NCBI GenBank assembly: GCA_003650125.1
Contig: QNFX01000017.1
Coordinates: 1 to 41,289, forward strand
Length of the DNA stretch: 41,289 bases
Direction of reading: 5' to 3'
From: Campylobacterota bacterium
GTDB taxonomy: Bacteria > Bdellovibrionota > Bacteriovoracia > Bacteriovoracales > Bacteriovoracaceae
Part shown: positions 27,352 through 34,995 of the stretch, piece after piece
Layout of the letters: each line of letters begins with the position of its first letter
How positions within the stretch are numbered: the first letter of the stretch is position 1
Translations under genes and position numbers: made by a program
The notes under the pieces: generated by a model
What the model saw: only the letters and a program-made list of their open reading frames with translations
What the model was told of the DNA's origin: nothing
Database searches by the model: none

Positions 27352-27705
27352 CTAGCTAACTTTTAATAATGGGTTGGGAAGTTTTTTAATTTCTTTTTGG
27401 GAGTTATAGAGATCAATAGCTCTTTGGGCGTTTAACCAGAATTCAGGTGTTGTATTAAAGGCGGCAGCTAACTTAAGCGCCATTTCAGCGGAAACAGAGG
27501 TCTTCCCGTTAACCAGCCTGTTTATAACCTTGATATCGCAATCAAGATGATCAGCAAGCCTTTTTTGAGTGATATTTAAAGGGCCGAGAAATTCTTCTTT
27601 TAAAATTTCTCCAGGAGTTGTTGGTTCTCTTTTTATTTTCATCTTAATACCCCACTCCTTGGCGAGTTCCTTAAGGGAGATGGATTTATCTTTATTTTTT
27701 TTCAT
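27352..27705 (-). CDS. higA: HigA-family antitoxin/XRE-type regulator without a visible HigB
   Basis: 117 residues; the core MKIKREPTTPGEILKEEFLG...WLNAQRAIDLY is a textbook HigA antidote with an XRE helix-turn-helix ('ITQKRLADHLDCDIKVINRL'). Start 27705 has AGGA upstream. ATG 27642, where HigA proteins normally begin, also has an AAGGAG/GTGGGG region, so a 21-residue N-terminal extension may or may not be made. HigA binds HigB toxin and represses its own operon. No RelE/HigB-like gene lies next to it. Its neighbours are two small membrane proteins. It may neutralise a host toxin or control this operon. Confidence 0.88.
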   Translation of the reverse strand: MKKNKDKSISLKELAKEWGIKMKIKREPTTPGEILKEEFLGPLNITQKRLADHLDCDIKVINRLVNGKTSVSAEMALKLAAAFNTTPEFWLNAQRAIDLYNSQKEIKKLPNPLLKVS

Positions 27706-27726
27706 GTCCTGATCCTTTTAATCCTT

Positions 27727-27939
27727 TCACCCCCATCTTTCACTAACTAACATTCTTCCCGCATCGCTCGAAGTGAGAGAGTTTCTACCTTTAGAGTACC
27801 CTCGGTCGTGGATATAACTTCCAATTTTATATGTTGCACACACTCCCAGACCAAGAACAATTACAGCTACTAGTTTATCTAAGACGTACTCAGTCTTAGT
27901 TTCCGGGTAAGGCATTTCTTCAACTGTAGTATCTCTCAT
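27727..27939 (-). CDS. Small single-span membrane protein
   Basis: 70 residues. One hydrophobic segment (about 22-40, 'LDKLVAVIVLGLGVCATYKI'), an acidic N-terminus and a basic, hydrophilic C-terminal part (HDRGYSKGRNSLTSSDAGR). It starts two bases after the stop of the glycine-rich protein and is followed closely by higA, so the three are one operon. Function unknown. Confidence 0.65.
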   Translation of the reverse strand: MRDTTVEEMPYPETKTEYVLDKLVAVIVLGLGVCATYKIGSYIHDRGYSKGRNSLTSSDAGRMLVSERWG

Positions 27940-27941
27940 TT

Positions 27942-28145
27942 CTATTCCGTATCCTCTGTTTCTGTACCAATAACTCTACCAAGAAGCCCACCTGCTGCCC
28001 CACCACCAACAGCCGCAGCACTAGCAGATACACCAATCCCACCGCCTAGAGCGACTATTCCGATTCCACCAGTACCTAAAATAAGTAGTACAGTACCAAC
28101 ACCTAAAGCGATGCCACCTAGAGTTCCAATATCACGATTTTTCAT
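27942..28145 (-). CDS. Glycine-zipper hydrophobic peptide
   Basis: 67 residues, almost entirely Gly/Ala/Val/Ile/Leu (GIALGVGTVLLILGTGGIG and GGGIGVSASAAAVGGGAAGG), with a short acidic tail. The GxxxG-type patterns suggest two tightly packed membrane helices, as in pore-forming peptides, bacteriocin-like peptides or toxin peptides of addiction modules. It is the first gene after the promoter at 28175-28204. No direct homologue recognised; a toxic membrane activity is inference. Confidence 0.65.
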   Translation of the reverse strand: MKNRDIGTLGGIALGVGTVLLILGTGGIGIVALGGGIGVSASAAAVGGGAAGGLLGRVIGTETEDTE

Positions 28146-28174
28146 TTGTTTCCTTTTGTTAATTCATTGCACAA

Positions 28175-28204
28175 CTTATATCTACTGATTGTGTTAAACT
28201 GCAA
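28175..28204 (-). promoter_or_regulatory. Sigma70-like promoter of the membrane peptide-higA operon
   Basis: Minus-strand TTGCAG, 18-base spacer, TATAAG, followed by AAAGGAAAC and the ATG at 28145. It gives this three-gene unit its own transcription, separate from the SNF2 operon upstream. Confidence 0.55.
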
Positions 28205-28249
28205 GCTTTTTTTTTAGGGTGAAGATTTTACAAGGTCTTGGGGGTTGAT

Positions 28250-29083
28250 TTAACCTTCATTTCTAAACCTATATTCTTCTGGAATTGATTTAATTACTTC
28301 TGGGGAGATTTTGTTTTCATAGATATCTTCCATCATTTTTATCAAGTCCTCTTCCGTTGCTTCTGGAATAAACTTCTCCATTCGCTCCACAACAACCATG
28401 AATTCTTCCTGACTACCCAAAGTCTTACGGAGGTAATCCACTTTTTCTTCTAGTGACACAGAATATTTCTTTTTGGATTGCACAACCCCACCTGATTTCG
28501 GGGATATAACTCCTTTAAGTATCTTAATATATAGGGAAAATTGTTCCCTATCGTAATCATCTAAGATGGGTGGTTTGCGTACTGCTAGTCCAAAAGGCCT
28601 AAACATATAAGAATATACTAGTGTTTCTTTATTTTTTGCTGCGGGAACGCCGTCCGACAACAGAGCTAAAGAGCTTAAAGGTAGTAGCTGTGCTTCTGTT
28701 AGTTCTCTTCCCCACTCAAAAACCACTGGATTGAGATACGATCTAGCGGGAGGGATAGGAATGTAACCGTCTAAAACGATTTCTATCTGCTCACCATATT
28801 TTTGCTCTTTCATCTTTTGCCATGGGAAAAACCAGACATACGGAGGCCCTTTGATATGAGGATCTCCTAATTGCACAACTAAACTCTCGTGAGATACTAC
28901 TGCCATAAGACCCCATTTTTCGCCTAGAAGCACACCAAATTGGCGATAACCTTCTTCTGCCAAGTACTTTACCTTGGAAAACGGGATTCCTTTGACTAGA
29001 CCATCTCTAGGTATTCCGGCCCATAAAGGGCATAAAGGAATAATATTCCCTTTTTCTTCTAAAAATTGTGGAAAACTCATCAT
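28250..29083 (-). CDS. Hypothetical protein
   Basis: 277 residues, not recognised. The first half is beta-rich ('GLVKGIPFSKVKYLAEEGYRQFGVLLGEKWGLMAVV'), faintly like the N-terminal primase-polymerase fold but without catalytic residues I can defend. The C-terminal part (from about 205) is charged and helical ('KYSVSLEEKVDYLRKTLGSQEEFMVVVERMEKF'). ATGA-coupled to the small gene upstream and part of the SNF2 helicase operon. Confidence 0.7.
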   Translation of the reverse strand: MMSFPQFLEEKGNIIPLCPLWAGIPRDGLVKGIPFSKVKYLAEEGYRQFGVLLGEKWGLMAVVSHESLVVQLGDPHIKGPPYVWFFPWQKMKEQKYGEQIEIVLDGYIPIPPARSYLNPVVFEWGRELTEAQLLPLSSLALLSDGVPAAKNKETLVYSYMFRPFGLAVRKPPILDDYDREQFSLYIKILKGVISPKSGGVVQSKKKYSVSLEEKVDYLRKTLGSQEEFMVVVERMEKFIPEATEEDLIKMMEDIYENKISPEVIKSIPEEYRFRNEG

Positions 29084-29298
29084 TTTTTAGCCCCTTCCTT
29101 TGTGAATTTAATTTCAATTATTTCTACTATTTTTATGTCTTTAATATCTCTTTTTATTTCTAGGGCCAATGTCCTTTTCATTTTTTCGACAGACTCATCA
29201 GTTGCACAACCTTGGTCAATATAAACTTCCTTTTTTCCTTTCCTAAAATTTTCCGACCACGCTTTATCATTTGTTACCCACGAAATTTCTAAAATCAT
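29080..29298 (-). CDS. Small hypothetical protein
   Basis: 72 residues from ATG 29298 (MILEISWVTNDKAWSENFRK), preferred because AAGGA lies five bases upstream; the frame is open to 29325 inside the helicase gene. The layout is beta, charged helix, beta ('DIKDIKIVEIIEIKF'). No known family. It lies between the SNF2-like helicase and the gene at 28250, overlapping both. Confidence 0.65.
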   Translation of the reverse strand: MILEISWVTNDKAWSENFRKGKKEVYIDQGCATDESVEKMKRTLALEIKRDIKDIKIVEIIEIKFTKEGAKK

Positions 29299-30568
29299 TA
29301 CTTTCCTTATAATCATTTTTGCCACAACAAAAAAGTTGGTGAAGTCTTTTCTTTTCGGCCAGGAGAGAAATTACATTCTTATCGAAATCATTTGTGCTTA
29401 ACACATAATAAATAAAAACTTCATTTTTTGTATTGAGTCGATAAACCCTATTTTCGCCCTGAATCAGGTCCGCAAATGTCCAAGGTAAATCATTCCAAAT
29501 TACTCTGCTGGCCCTTTGCAAATTAAACCCGACAGACAAGCTTTGTCGAGTAGATACTAAAACTCGACAATTTGTTTTTCCTTCTTGCCAATTTTCCAAA
29601 ACTTCAGGTTTTGAATTCCCAGTGTAAAGAGTAGCAGAAAGCTTTTTTGCTAGTGTTTTAGCTACTGGAATACTTTCAGAGAGAATCAGTATATTTTCTT
29701 TAGTGCTTCTTAGCAAAAAATTGGCCTTTTTCACGGTGTAATCAATCTTTGCAGTAGCAGTTTTTACCCGGCCACTGATTCCTTTCCCAAAGTCAGGTAT
29801 GTCAGCGTTGATAACTTCTAAATTTTTTGGCGGTAGCATAATATCTAAGTCGGCCCTAGTTTTTTGAAAAACTAAATTTGAAGTCAGGTAAGTATAAATT
29901 TTTTCTTTATTTCCCTGATAGAAGTCAAGGCCCTTTGGACAATTGAATAGGGCCATTTGACCATATAAGTCTTTAGGGGAGTTTTTTAGGCCAGTGCCAG
30001 ATAGCAAAATAATATGCTTAAACTTATCTTTAATAGCTAAAATTTGCGTGGCCCTTTTTGTGCTAGGGTTTTTTATCAAATGTGATTCATCTATAACCAG
30101 AGCATCAAAAGGTGAGAAGTCTTCTATTTTATGAATTTTCTCATAGTTGATAATTTCATGCGTTGACTCACCATAAAATTTTAGAGCATCGTCTTTCCAT
30201 GATTTAATGGCAATTTTTGGGCATACGATTAGGGCCTTTTTCTTTTCATCTGATAACCATTGTAAAGCAATGAGAGTCTTTCCAAGGCCTGATTCAAAAG
30301 AGATGATTCCATTACCCCCTTTCCATTTTAGGAAGGCCACGGCCTCAGCTTGATGCTGAAAAAGTGGGCCTACTGGTATTGTCTCTTCTATCCCTTGCCT
30401 AGCTGTAAATTCATCTTTAGCCCTTTGTGTAAAAGACCATGAAAATTTTGACTTATAAAGATAGGCCTTCAGGTCAACATAATTCAGAACCTTTTGACCT
30501 AAAGAAAAACCGTTAATGTCGTATTGCACTATTTTATTCACAAAGTACCAATAACAGAGATTGACCAC
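29267..30568 (-). CDS. SNF2-like superfamily 2 helicase/ATPase
   Basis: 433 residues. Motif I ESGLGKT (92-98), motif Ia 'ALIVCPKIAIKSW', motif II DESH (160-163), motif III 'LLSGT', and motif VI 'QGENRVYRL' mark a compact SNF2/Rad54-type DNA translocase without accessory domains. Phages carry such short SNF2 helicases, probably for remodelling DNA-protein complexes during replication or recombination. The start is a GTG at 30568 adjoining a purine-rich AAGGGG; an internal GTG is possible. A second SF2 helicase in this window besides the UvsW-like one. Confidence 0.9.
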   Translation of the reverse strand: MVNLCYWYFVNKIVQYDINGFSLGQKVLNYVDLKAYLYKSKFSWSFTQRAKDEFTARQGIEETIPVGPLFQHQAEAVAFLKWKGGNGIISFESGLGKTLIALQWLSDEKKKALIVCPKIAIKSWKDDALKFYGESTHEIINYEKIHKIEDFSPFDALVIDESHLIKNPSTKRATQILAIKDKFKHIILLSGTGLKNSPKDLYGQMALFNCPKGLDFYQGNKEKIYTYLTSNLVFQKTRADLDIMLPPKNLEVINADIPDFGKGISGRVKTATAKIDYTVKKANFLLRSTKENILILSESIPVAKTLAKKLSATLYTGNSKPEVLENWQEGKTNCRVLVSTRQSLSVGFNLQRASRVIWNDLPWTFADLIQGENRVYRLNTKNEVFIYYVLSTNDFDKNVISLLAEKKRLHQLFCCGKNDYKESNDFRNFVGNK

Positions 30569-30663
30569 CCCTTCAAGGAAAATTCACGCTATGGGCCAAC
30601 GCAGGGTAATACATGAAAAAATTACACGTTTTTTATTAATAACGCTATTAGGCTATTTTTTCC

Positions 30664-30691
30664 TTGATAACGGTTTAATGAGGTGTATAAG
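30664..30691 (+). promoter_or_regulatory. Sigma70-like promoter of the rightward arm
   Basis: TTGATA, 16-base spacer, TATAAG. Transcription would begin near 30698, downstream of the GTG at 30691, which supports the TTG at 30736 as the true start of the cobT-like gene. The 30569-30663 stretch is the divergent regulatory region toward the SNF2-like gene. Confidence 0.6.
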
Positions 30692-30735
30692 TGCTTTGCA
30701 TTAAGAAAATAACAAATAGCAACATAGGAGGAAAT

Positions 30736-32574
30736 TTGAATTCATTAAAACAATTAAACCAAAGCAAATATCGACAATTGGCCAGGGGCCTTTCCGCTAA
30801 GTATTCAGTCAACGTAATTTTTCAAGGTAATGAAGCTAAGACCAACGGTAAGACTATTTACCTACCCGTTAATATTGATTCCTATGCAAAAAATAATGAA
30901 AATTTTGAAAAGTGGGCCGACGGTTTTATTGACCATGAAACAGCCCACGTTATCTTTACAGATTTTTCTTCACTTAGAAGAGTCCAATCAAAGTTTCAGC
31001 ACGTTTTAGTTAATATAATTGAAGACGAAAGAATAGAACTAAAAATGATGGATAAATATAAAGGTACAAAAACAAATATTGACTGGATTAATAACGAAGT
31101 TAGAAAAGGAATGGTTTACGATAAGCTATCTCCTGAATATAAATTATTTGTCAATATTAGAGACTATGTTACTGGAAAAGAAGCAAAAGATTTACCAAAA
31201 GAAGTTAAAGATTTACTCGATACTTTTAAATTAGAAGAGGCCAACACAAATGATGTCGTTAATTTGGCAGAAAAAATTGTTAACTTAATTGGAAAAAAAC
31301 AAGACGAAGAAAAAAAGGAAAGTGAAGAAAAAAGCAAAAACCAAAAAGGTGAAAAAGGGGATTGTGAAGAAGGGCAAGGCCAAAGCGAAGACGGTCAAGA
31401 AAGTGAAGATCAAGAAAGTAAAGATAGCGAAGAAGATAGCGAAGAAGAAAGTGATGGCGAAAGTGATGGCGAAAGTGATGGCCAAGAAAGTGAAGATGAG
31501 AGCGAAAGCGACGATTTAAATTTAGATGGCTCAAAATCAGAATCAGAATCAGAAAAAACAGACGATGAAAAAAGAGAGAGTAAAGGAGAGTCAAAATCTT
31601 CTTCTGATAAAGGCGGTTTTGATAAAAGTGATTATAGTGAATATAAATTAGATAGTTCAGAGGTAGAAGAAGAACATGAAAAATTTTCTAAAGCTTTTGA
31701 AAAGAGATTAGAAGAAGAAGTCAAAAATAATAAATCAGATGATGATTCATACACCGTATGGTCAACAGATCAAGATAATTACGACGACATTGGCCCTAGT
31801 GATGAACCTTGGATAACCGAAGTAAAAGAATACGATTGTAGAAGTAGAGGTGAGGCTTTAGGCCAAGAAATTTACGACGATTTAAAAAGTGATAGTCAAA
31901 CATGGCAATTAGAACAACGAAGGGGAATGATTAATCCTTCTGTTTTAGCTAGAGTAGTTACAAATCATAATTATAAAACTCCGTTTAAAAGTCTTCAATT
32001 AGGTGAGAGTAACGACGTAGCAGTTAATTTAGTTATAGACGCTAGTAGTTCAATGAACTGTAATCGTAATCACACTGTAAGGACCGTAGCAGAAATTTCT
32101 TATGCCTTAGATAGTTTGGGGATTAAATTTCAAATAAGAGATTACGCACAATGCGGTTATCTGAAACATACTTCTGATTCGTGCAGAGATTTTACCAGAG
32201 GTAGCTATAAAGTTGAGATGCGACGTTATCATGGTTTTGACGACACTTTCGATTTTAAAAGACTATGTGCTTATAGGCCCCGTGGTGGCACACCTATGTA
32301 TGAAGCAGTGCTTAGAGGTTTTGAGGAAGTAGCAGAAAGAAATGAATCAAAAAAAATATTAATTTTTGTTACCGACGGTCAACCTTCATTTGTATCTAAA
32401 GAGAAAGTTTTGGCCCTAGTAAAAGAAAATGAAAAAATTGTGAACATTATACCAATAGGAATTGATACCAATATAGTTTCAACTTTTGGCCCTACTTCTA
32501 TTCAAGTATGCGATGGAAAATTTACAAGTGAAGTTATTGGTAAACTAAAAAATCTACTAAAAAGGGAGATATAA
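30736..32574 (+). CDS. cobT: CobT-like VWA protein with HExxH motif
   Basis: 612 residues from a TTG with AGGAGG four bases upstream. The N-terminal domain carries HETAH (67-71) and a following 'NIIEDERIE', the layout of a zinc metallopeptidase-like fold seen in CobT/VWA proteins. The middle (about 190-330) is an extreme Glu/Ser/Asp low-complexity region. The C-terminus is a von Willebrand A domain with MIDAS 'VIDASSSM' (about 434-441), 'RGGTPMYEAV' and 'FVTDGQPSF'. With the CobS-like ATPase at 32921 it forms a MoxR-VWA pair: in cobaltochelatase such pairs drive metal insertion, while in phages the target is unknown. Confidence 0.85.
   Translation: MNSLKQLNQSKYRQLARGLSAKYSVNVIFQGNEAKTNGKTIYLPVNIDSYAKNNENFEKWADGFIDHETAHVIFTDFSSLRRVQSKFQHVLVNIIEDERIELKMMDKYKGTKTNIDWINNEVRKGMVYDKLSPEYKLFVNIRDYVTGKEAKDLPKEVKDLLDTFKLEEANTNDVVNLAEKIVNLIGKKQDEEKKESEEKSKNQKGEKGDCEEGQGQSEDGQESEDQESKDSEEDSEEESDGESDGESDGQESEDESESDDLNLDGSKSESESEKTDDEKRESKGESKSSSDKGGFDKSDYSEYKLDSSEVEEEHEKFSKAFEKRLEEEVKNNKSDDDSYTVWSTDQDNYDDIGPSDEPWITEVKEYDCRSRGEALGQEIYDDLKSDSQTWQLEQRRGMINPSVLARVVTNHNYKTPFKSLQLGESNDVAVNLVIDASSSMNCNRNHTVRTVAEISYALDSLGIKFQIRDYAQCGYLKHTSDSCRDFTRGSYKVEMRRYHGFDDTFDFKRLCAYRPRGGTPMYEAVLRGFEEVAERNESKKILIFVTDGQPSFVSKEKVLALVKENEKIVNIIPIGIDTNIVSTFGPTSIQVCDGKFTSEVIGKLKNLLKREI
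31447..31482. repeat. Twelve-base tandem repeat in the acidic region of the cobT-like gene
   Basis: GAAAGTGATGGC occurs three times in a row, encoding repeated Glu-Ser-Asp-Gly. It lies in the low-complexity linker, where length changes should be tolerated because the unit is a multiple of three. Confidence 0.85.
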
Positions 32575-32577
32575 AAT

Positions 32578-32823
32578 ATGGCCAACAGACCACATTTTAT
32601 AAATGGGAAAATGAAATATCGTATAGATGAAGAATTAACCGTAGAAGAAATTAAAAAAATAATTTCCTACGGTTTATCTAGGGGATTGATAACCAGAGAA
32701 ATGCCATCTAAAGACTTCTATATATTCTTAAAGGCCTTTCCAAAGCTAGTGCTTAAAGAAATGCCAAGGTCCAAAGAAGAGGCCACAGATAAGCTATTTT
32801 TTAAATATATAGATAATAGGTAA
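32578..32823 (+). CDS. Small hypothetical protein between cobT- and cobS-like genes
   Basis: 81 residues, alpha/beta ('MKYRIDEELTVEEIKKIISYGLSRGLITREMP...FLKAFPKLVLKEMPRSKEEATDKLF'). It starts three bases after the cobT-like stop with a GGGAG site and is followed by the repeated palindromic element. Position suggests a role with the MoxR-VWA pair; no family recognised. Confidence 0.7.
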   Translation: MANRPHFINGKMKYRIDEELTVEEIKKIISYGLSRGLITREMPSKDFYIFLKAFPKLVLKEMPRSKEEATDKLFFKYIDNR

Positions 32824-32824
32824 G

Positions 32825-32841
32825 GTATGTAATTGTTACAA
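32825..32841. promoter_or_regulatory. Repeated palindromic element, copy A (TGTAA-TTG-TTACA)
   Basis: GTATGTAATTGTTACAA lies just after the stop of the preceding gene and 79 bases before the cobS-like ATG. It is one of three near-identical copies (also 38148 and 40675). The perfect 5-base arms and 3-base spacer suggest a binding site for a dimeric regulator. Copies A and C also share ACTAAAAGGAGG immediately before the gene. Confidence 0.65.
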
Positions 32842-32920
32842 AACAGCAAATTAAAACTATTCAAGTTAGAGGTATGGGTTAGAAAGGGACATGAATTTAA
32901 AACTAAAAGGAGGGAATTAA

Positions 32921-34024
32921 ATGACAGTACAAAGAGGCCGAATGGCAAACATGAGTGAAGCAGAGAAGAAAGCTTTTTATAAAGCTAGAGCATCAAAAGC
33001 CGGAATAGCGAAGGCCCAAAAAGCTAAAACTACTGCTACCGTAGTTATCCCAGAAGTTATTGCAGAAGCTACTACAGGCATCATTACCGCTATTACTGAT
33101 ATAGCAGAAGCACCGACAACAGCTACAGGAAAAGTTCAAAAAGGAAAATGGACATATATTCCTGATAAAGAATTAGAGGCCACTCTTCAATATGATATTA
33201 ATCGTAAAAAGAATGTAATGCTTACTGGCCCTACAGGTAGCGGTAAAACTTCATCAATATATGAGATGGCAAAAAGACAAGGCCGAGAAGTTATCAGAGT
33301 TAACCTTAACTCCCAAACAACTGTACATGATTTAATAGGTCAACAAAGTTTGACCTATACTACGGTAGATGGGAAAGCAATTCCTATTACAAAATGGATT
33401 TACGGAGTATTACCTACCGCCATGAAAAAAGGGGCATGGATAATTCTTGATGAAATTGATTATGCTACTCAGGAATTACTAGGGGCATTACAACAAGTAA
33501 CCGAAGTTGGTGAACCGCTTTGTTTAAAAGAAAAAGATGGTGAGTTAGTCTATCCAATAGAACAATTCAGAATTTTTGCTACTGCTAATAGCGTTGGCAG
33601 TCAGCAAAAATATAAAAGATTTTATGCAGGTACAAATAATTTAAATCAATCTTTCTTAGATAGATTTTCAGTCTACGAAGTGAAGTGGCCAGAACAAAAT
33701 AAAGAGAAAAAAATTCTCACAAAAAACTTTCCTACTTTAAGCAAAGAGACAATTCATGAATTAACTGAATTAGGAAAAGTTTTAAGAGGCTTATTTATTA
33801 ATCAGGATTTTGAATACCCCGTATCACCTAGACGACTTTTTGATGTTGCCGACAGAATTAGTTTTGGGTTTACTGCTAAAGAAGCAGTTGAAAAAGTTTT
33901 TCGGGCAAGAGTACCAGACCATATATACGACACTATTAAAGCTCAGGCCCAAAGAATTGTCTTTGAAGTAGATGGGAAAGCTAAAGGAAAAAATACTTTG
34001 GCCGACGACGACTTGGATATTTAG
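32921..34024 (+). CDS. cobS: CobS-like MoxR-type AAA+ ATPase
   Basis: 367 residues. After a basic/Ala-Thr-rich N-terminal 70 residues comes the AAA+ core: Walker A GPTGSGKT (103-110), Walker B 'WIILDEID' (173-180, D177/E178), sensor 1 'IFATANS' near 221, arginine-finger region 'NQSFLDRFSVYEVKWP', and sensor 2 'SPRRLFDVADR'. This is the CobS/MoxR pattern. Such ATPases act with VWA partners such as the upstream CobT-like protein to remodel or load metal into targets. Strong AGGAGG before the ATG, preceded by palindrome copy A. Confidence 0.9.
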   Translation: MTVQRGRMANMSEAEKKAFYKARASKAGIAKAQKAKTTATVVIPEVIAEATTGIITAITDIAEAPTTATGKVQKGKWTYIPDKELEATLQYDINRKKNVMLTGPTGSGKTSSIYEMAKRQGREVIRVNLNSQTTVHDLIGQQSLTYTTVDGKAIPITKWIYGVLPTAMKKGAWIILDEIDYATQELLGALQQVTEVGEPLCLKEKDGELVYPIEQFRIFATANSVGSQQKYKRFYAGTNNLNQSFLDRFSVYEVKWPEQNKEKKILTKNFPTLSKETIHELTELGKVLRGLFINQDFEYPVSPRRLFDVADRISFGFTAKEAVEKVFRARVPDHIYDTIKAQAQRIVFEVDGKAKGKNTLADDDLDI

Positions 34025-34672
34025 ATGAATTATCTAGATAATAAATTTATTTTTCCACCACGGCCATTGCTCTTTAAAAGGGAGGCCGTGGAAAATCTAA
34101 TTGGAAATTTTAAATTCCAGTTAAAATTAGACGACACTAGGAGCTTAGTTACTTATACACCCGAAAAGGGCCTAGTGCTTTTCACTAGACATGGAGAAGG
34201 ACATAAAGCTTATTCCCCTAGCAAAGAAGTAGTAGAACAATTTTACTCTTTACCTTGGGACAAAAATAAAACACAAGTTTGGGACACTTTACTACTACAT
34301 AACAAAAATGAATTAGTGAAAGACACTTGGATATTAATGGATATTTTAGTGAAAGATGGCGAGTATCTTTTAAATAGCAAGTTTAAAGAGAGAGAAATAT
34401 ACCTAGATAGTTTAGGTAAAAAGATAGTTGAGAAAGTTACAGGCCTAGGCCTTGCCTACGCTTACACACCAAAAATTTGGAGGGCCAAGTCTTTTCCCAT
34501 GAGTCAGTTTGATTCCATTTGGAAAAGTATTGAAAACCTTTGGAGTAACCAAAAAATTATTGAAGGTGTAGTAGTAAAAAACTTAAATGGAAAGCTTGCT
34601 TATCATTTTTATAGCGACAAATGTAATTGGCAGTTTAAAGTTAGACTCCCAAAAAAGAATTATAAATATTAA
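34025..34672 (+). CDS. Small DNA/RNA ligase-like nucleotidyltransferase
   Basis: 215 residues. Ligase-superfamily motifs can be traced: motif I 'KLDDTRS' (34-40; usually KxDGxR, so the conserved Gly is Asp), a motif III-like 'WILMDILVKDGEYL' (102-115), motif IV 'EGVVVK' (180-185) and motif V 'WQFKVR' near 204-209. Family members form an enzyme-AMP on the motif I lysine and seal nicks or cap ends. The short length means no OB-fold domain, so a minimal ligase or a divergent nucleotidyltransferase are both possible. It starts right after the cobS-like stop. Confidence 0.7.
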   Translation: MNYLDNKFIFPPRPLLFKREAVENLIGNFKFQLKLDDTRSLVTYTPEKGLVLFTRHGEGHKAYSPSKEVVEQFYSLPWDKNKTQVWDTLLLHNKNELVKDTWILMDILVKDGEYLLNSKFKEREIYLDSLGKKIVEKVTGLGLAYAYTPKIWRAKSFPMSQFDSIWKSIENLWSNQKIIEGVVVKNLNGKLAYHFYSDKCNWQFKVRLPKKNYKY

Positions 34673-34682
34673 AGGAGGGGAA

Positions 34683-34787
34683 ATGAAAAAATTAAATATA
34701 CTTTATAAAATTGAAATTCCTTTTATCGAATTAAATAAACTTATTCAATGCGGAATTTTAGATTTTATCGGAGGATTTTTACAATGA
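34683..34787 (+). CDS. 34-residue peptide
   Basis: MKKLNILYKIEIPFIELNKL..., ending in a hydrophobic 'CGILDFIGGFLQ'. A very strong site (AAAGGAGGGG) precedes the ATG, and its TGA overlaps the next ATG (ATGA). The frame is open further upstream only inside the ligase-like gene. Function unknown. Confidence 0.55.
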   Translation: MKKLNILYKIEIPFIELNKLIQCGILDFIGGFLQ

Positions 34788-34995
34788 AAGATTTTGAGGA
34801 CACTTACGGAATTTCAGAAAAAGAATTGTCAGGAGTCAATGCCAGGTTGTTTAGACTTTTGGCAAAGACATTAAATTAGTTTTGGAATATGCCAACGACG
34901 ATAAGAAGAAAAAATTTCTTTGGACCGTAGTTGATGGCGACACTATGGTTAATAATTTTAATTGTAATAATAATTTTACTAAGGAGGTAACGTGA
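34784..34995 (+). pseudogene. Small gene split by a one-base frameshift
   Basis: ATG 34784 (GGAGGA upstream) opens MKDFEDTYGISEKELSGVNA and stops at 34879 after 31 codons. In the -1 frame, protein-like sequence continues (GKDIKLVLEYANDDKKKKFL, then TVVDGDTMVNNFN) to a TGA at 34993-34995 that overlaps the next GTG as GTGA, the coupling expected of a real gene. One extra T in the TTTT run near 34856-34859 would restore a single frame of about 70 codons. Either a real mutation, an assembly indel or -1 frameshifting. No known family. Confidence 0.55.

Noticed and set aside
28250-29083. Primase-polymerase identity for the 277-residue protein
   Set aside because: Faint similarity of one beta-rich stretch only; the catalytic acidic and histidine residues are not visible.
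31280-31594. Long open frames on both strands across the acidic region of the cobT-like gene
   Set aside because: They are shadows of GAA/GAT-rich low-complexity codons; the alternative proteins are pure Leu/Phe/His or Lys/Val strings without start sites.
34441-34452. Perfect 12-base palindrome AGGCCTAGGCCT
   Set aside because: It is inside the ligase-like gene, encoding Gly-Leu-Gly-Leu, and fits the general GGCC excess; no sign of a specific function.
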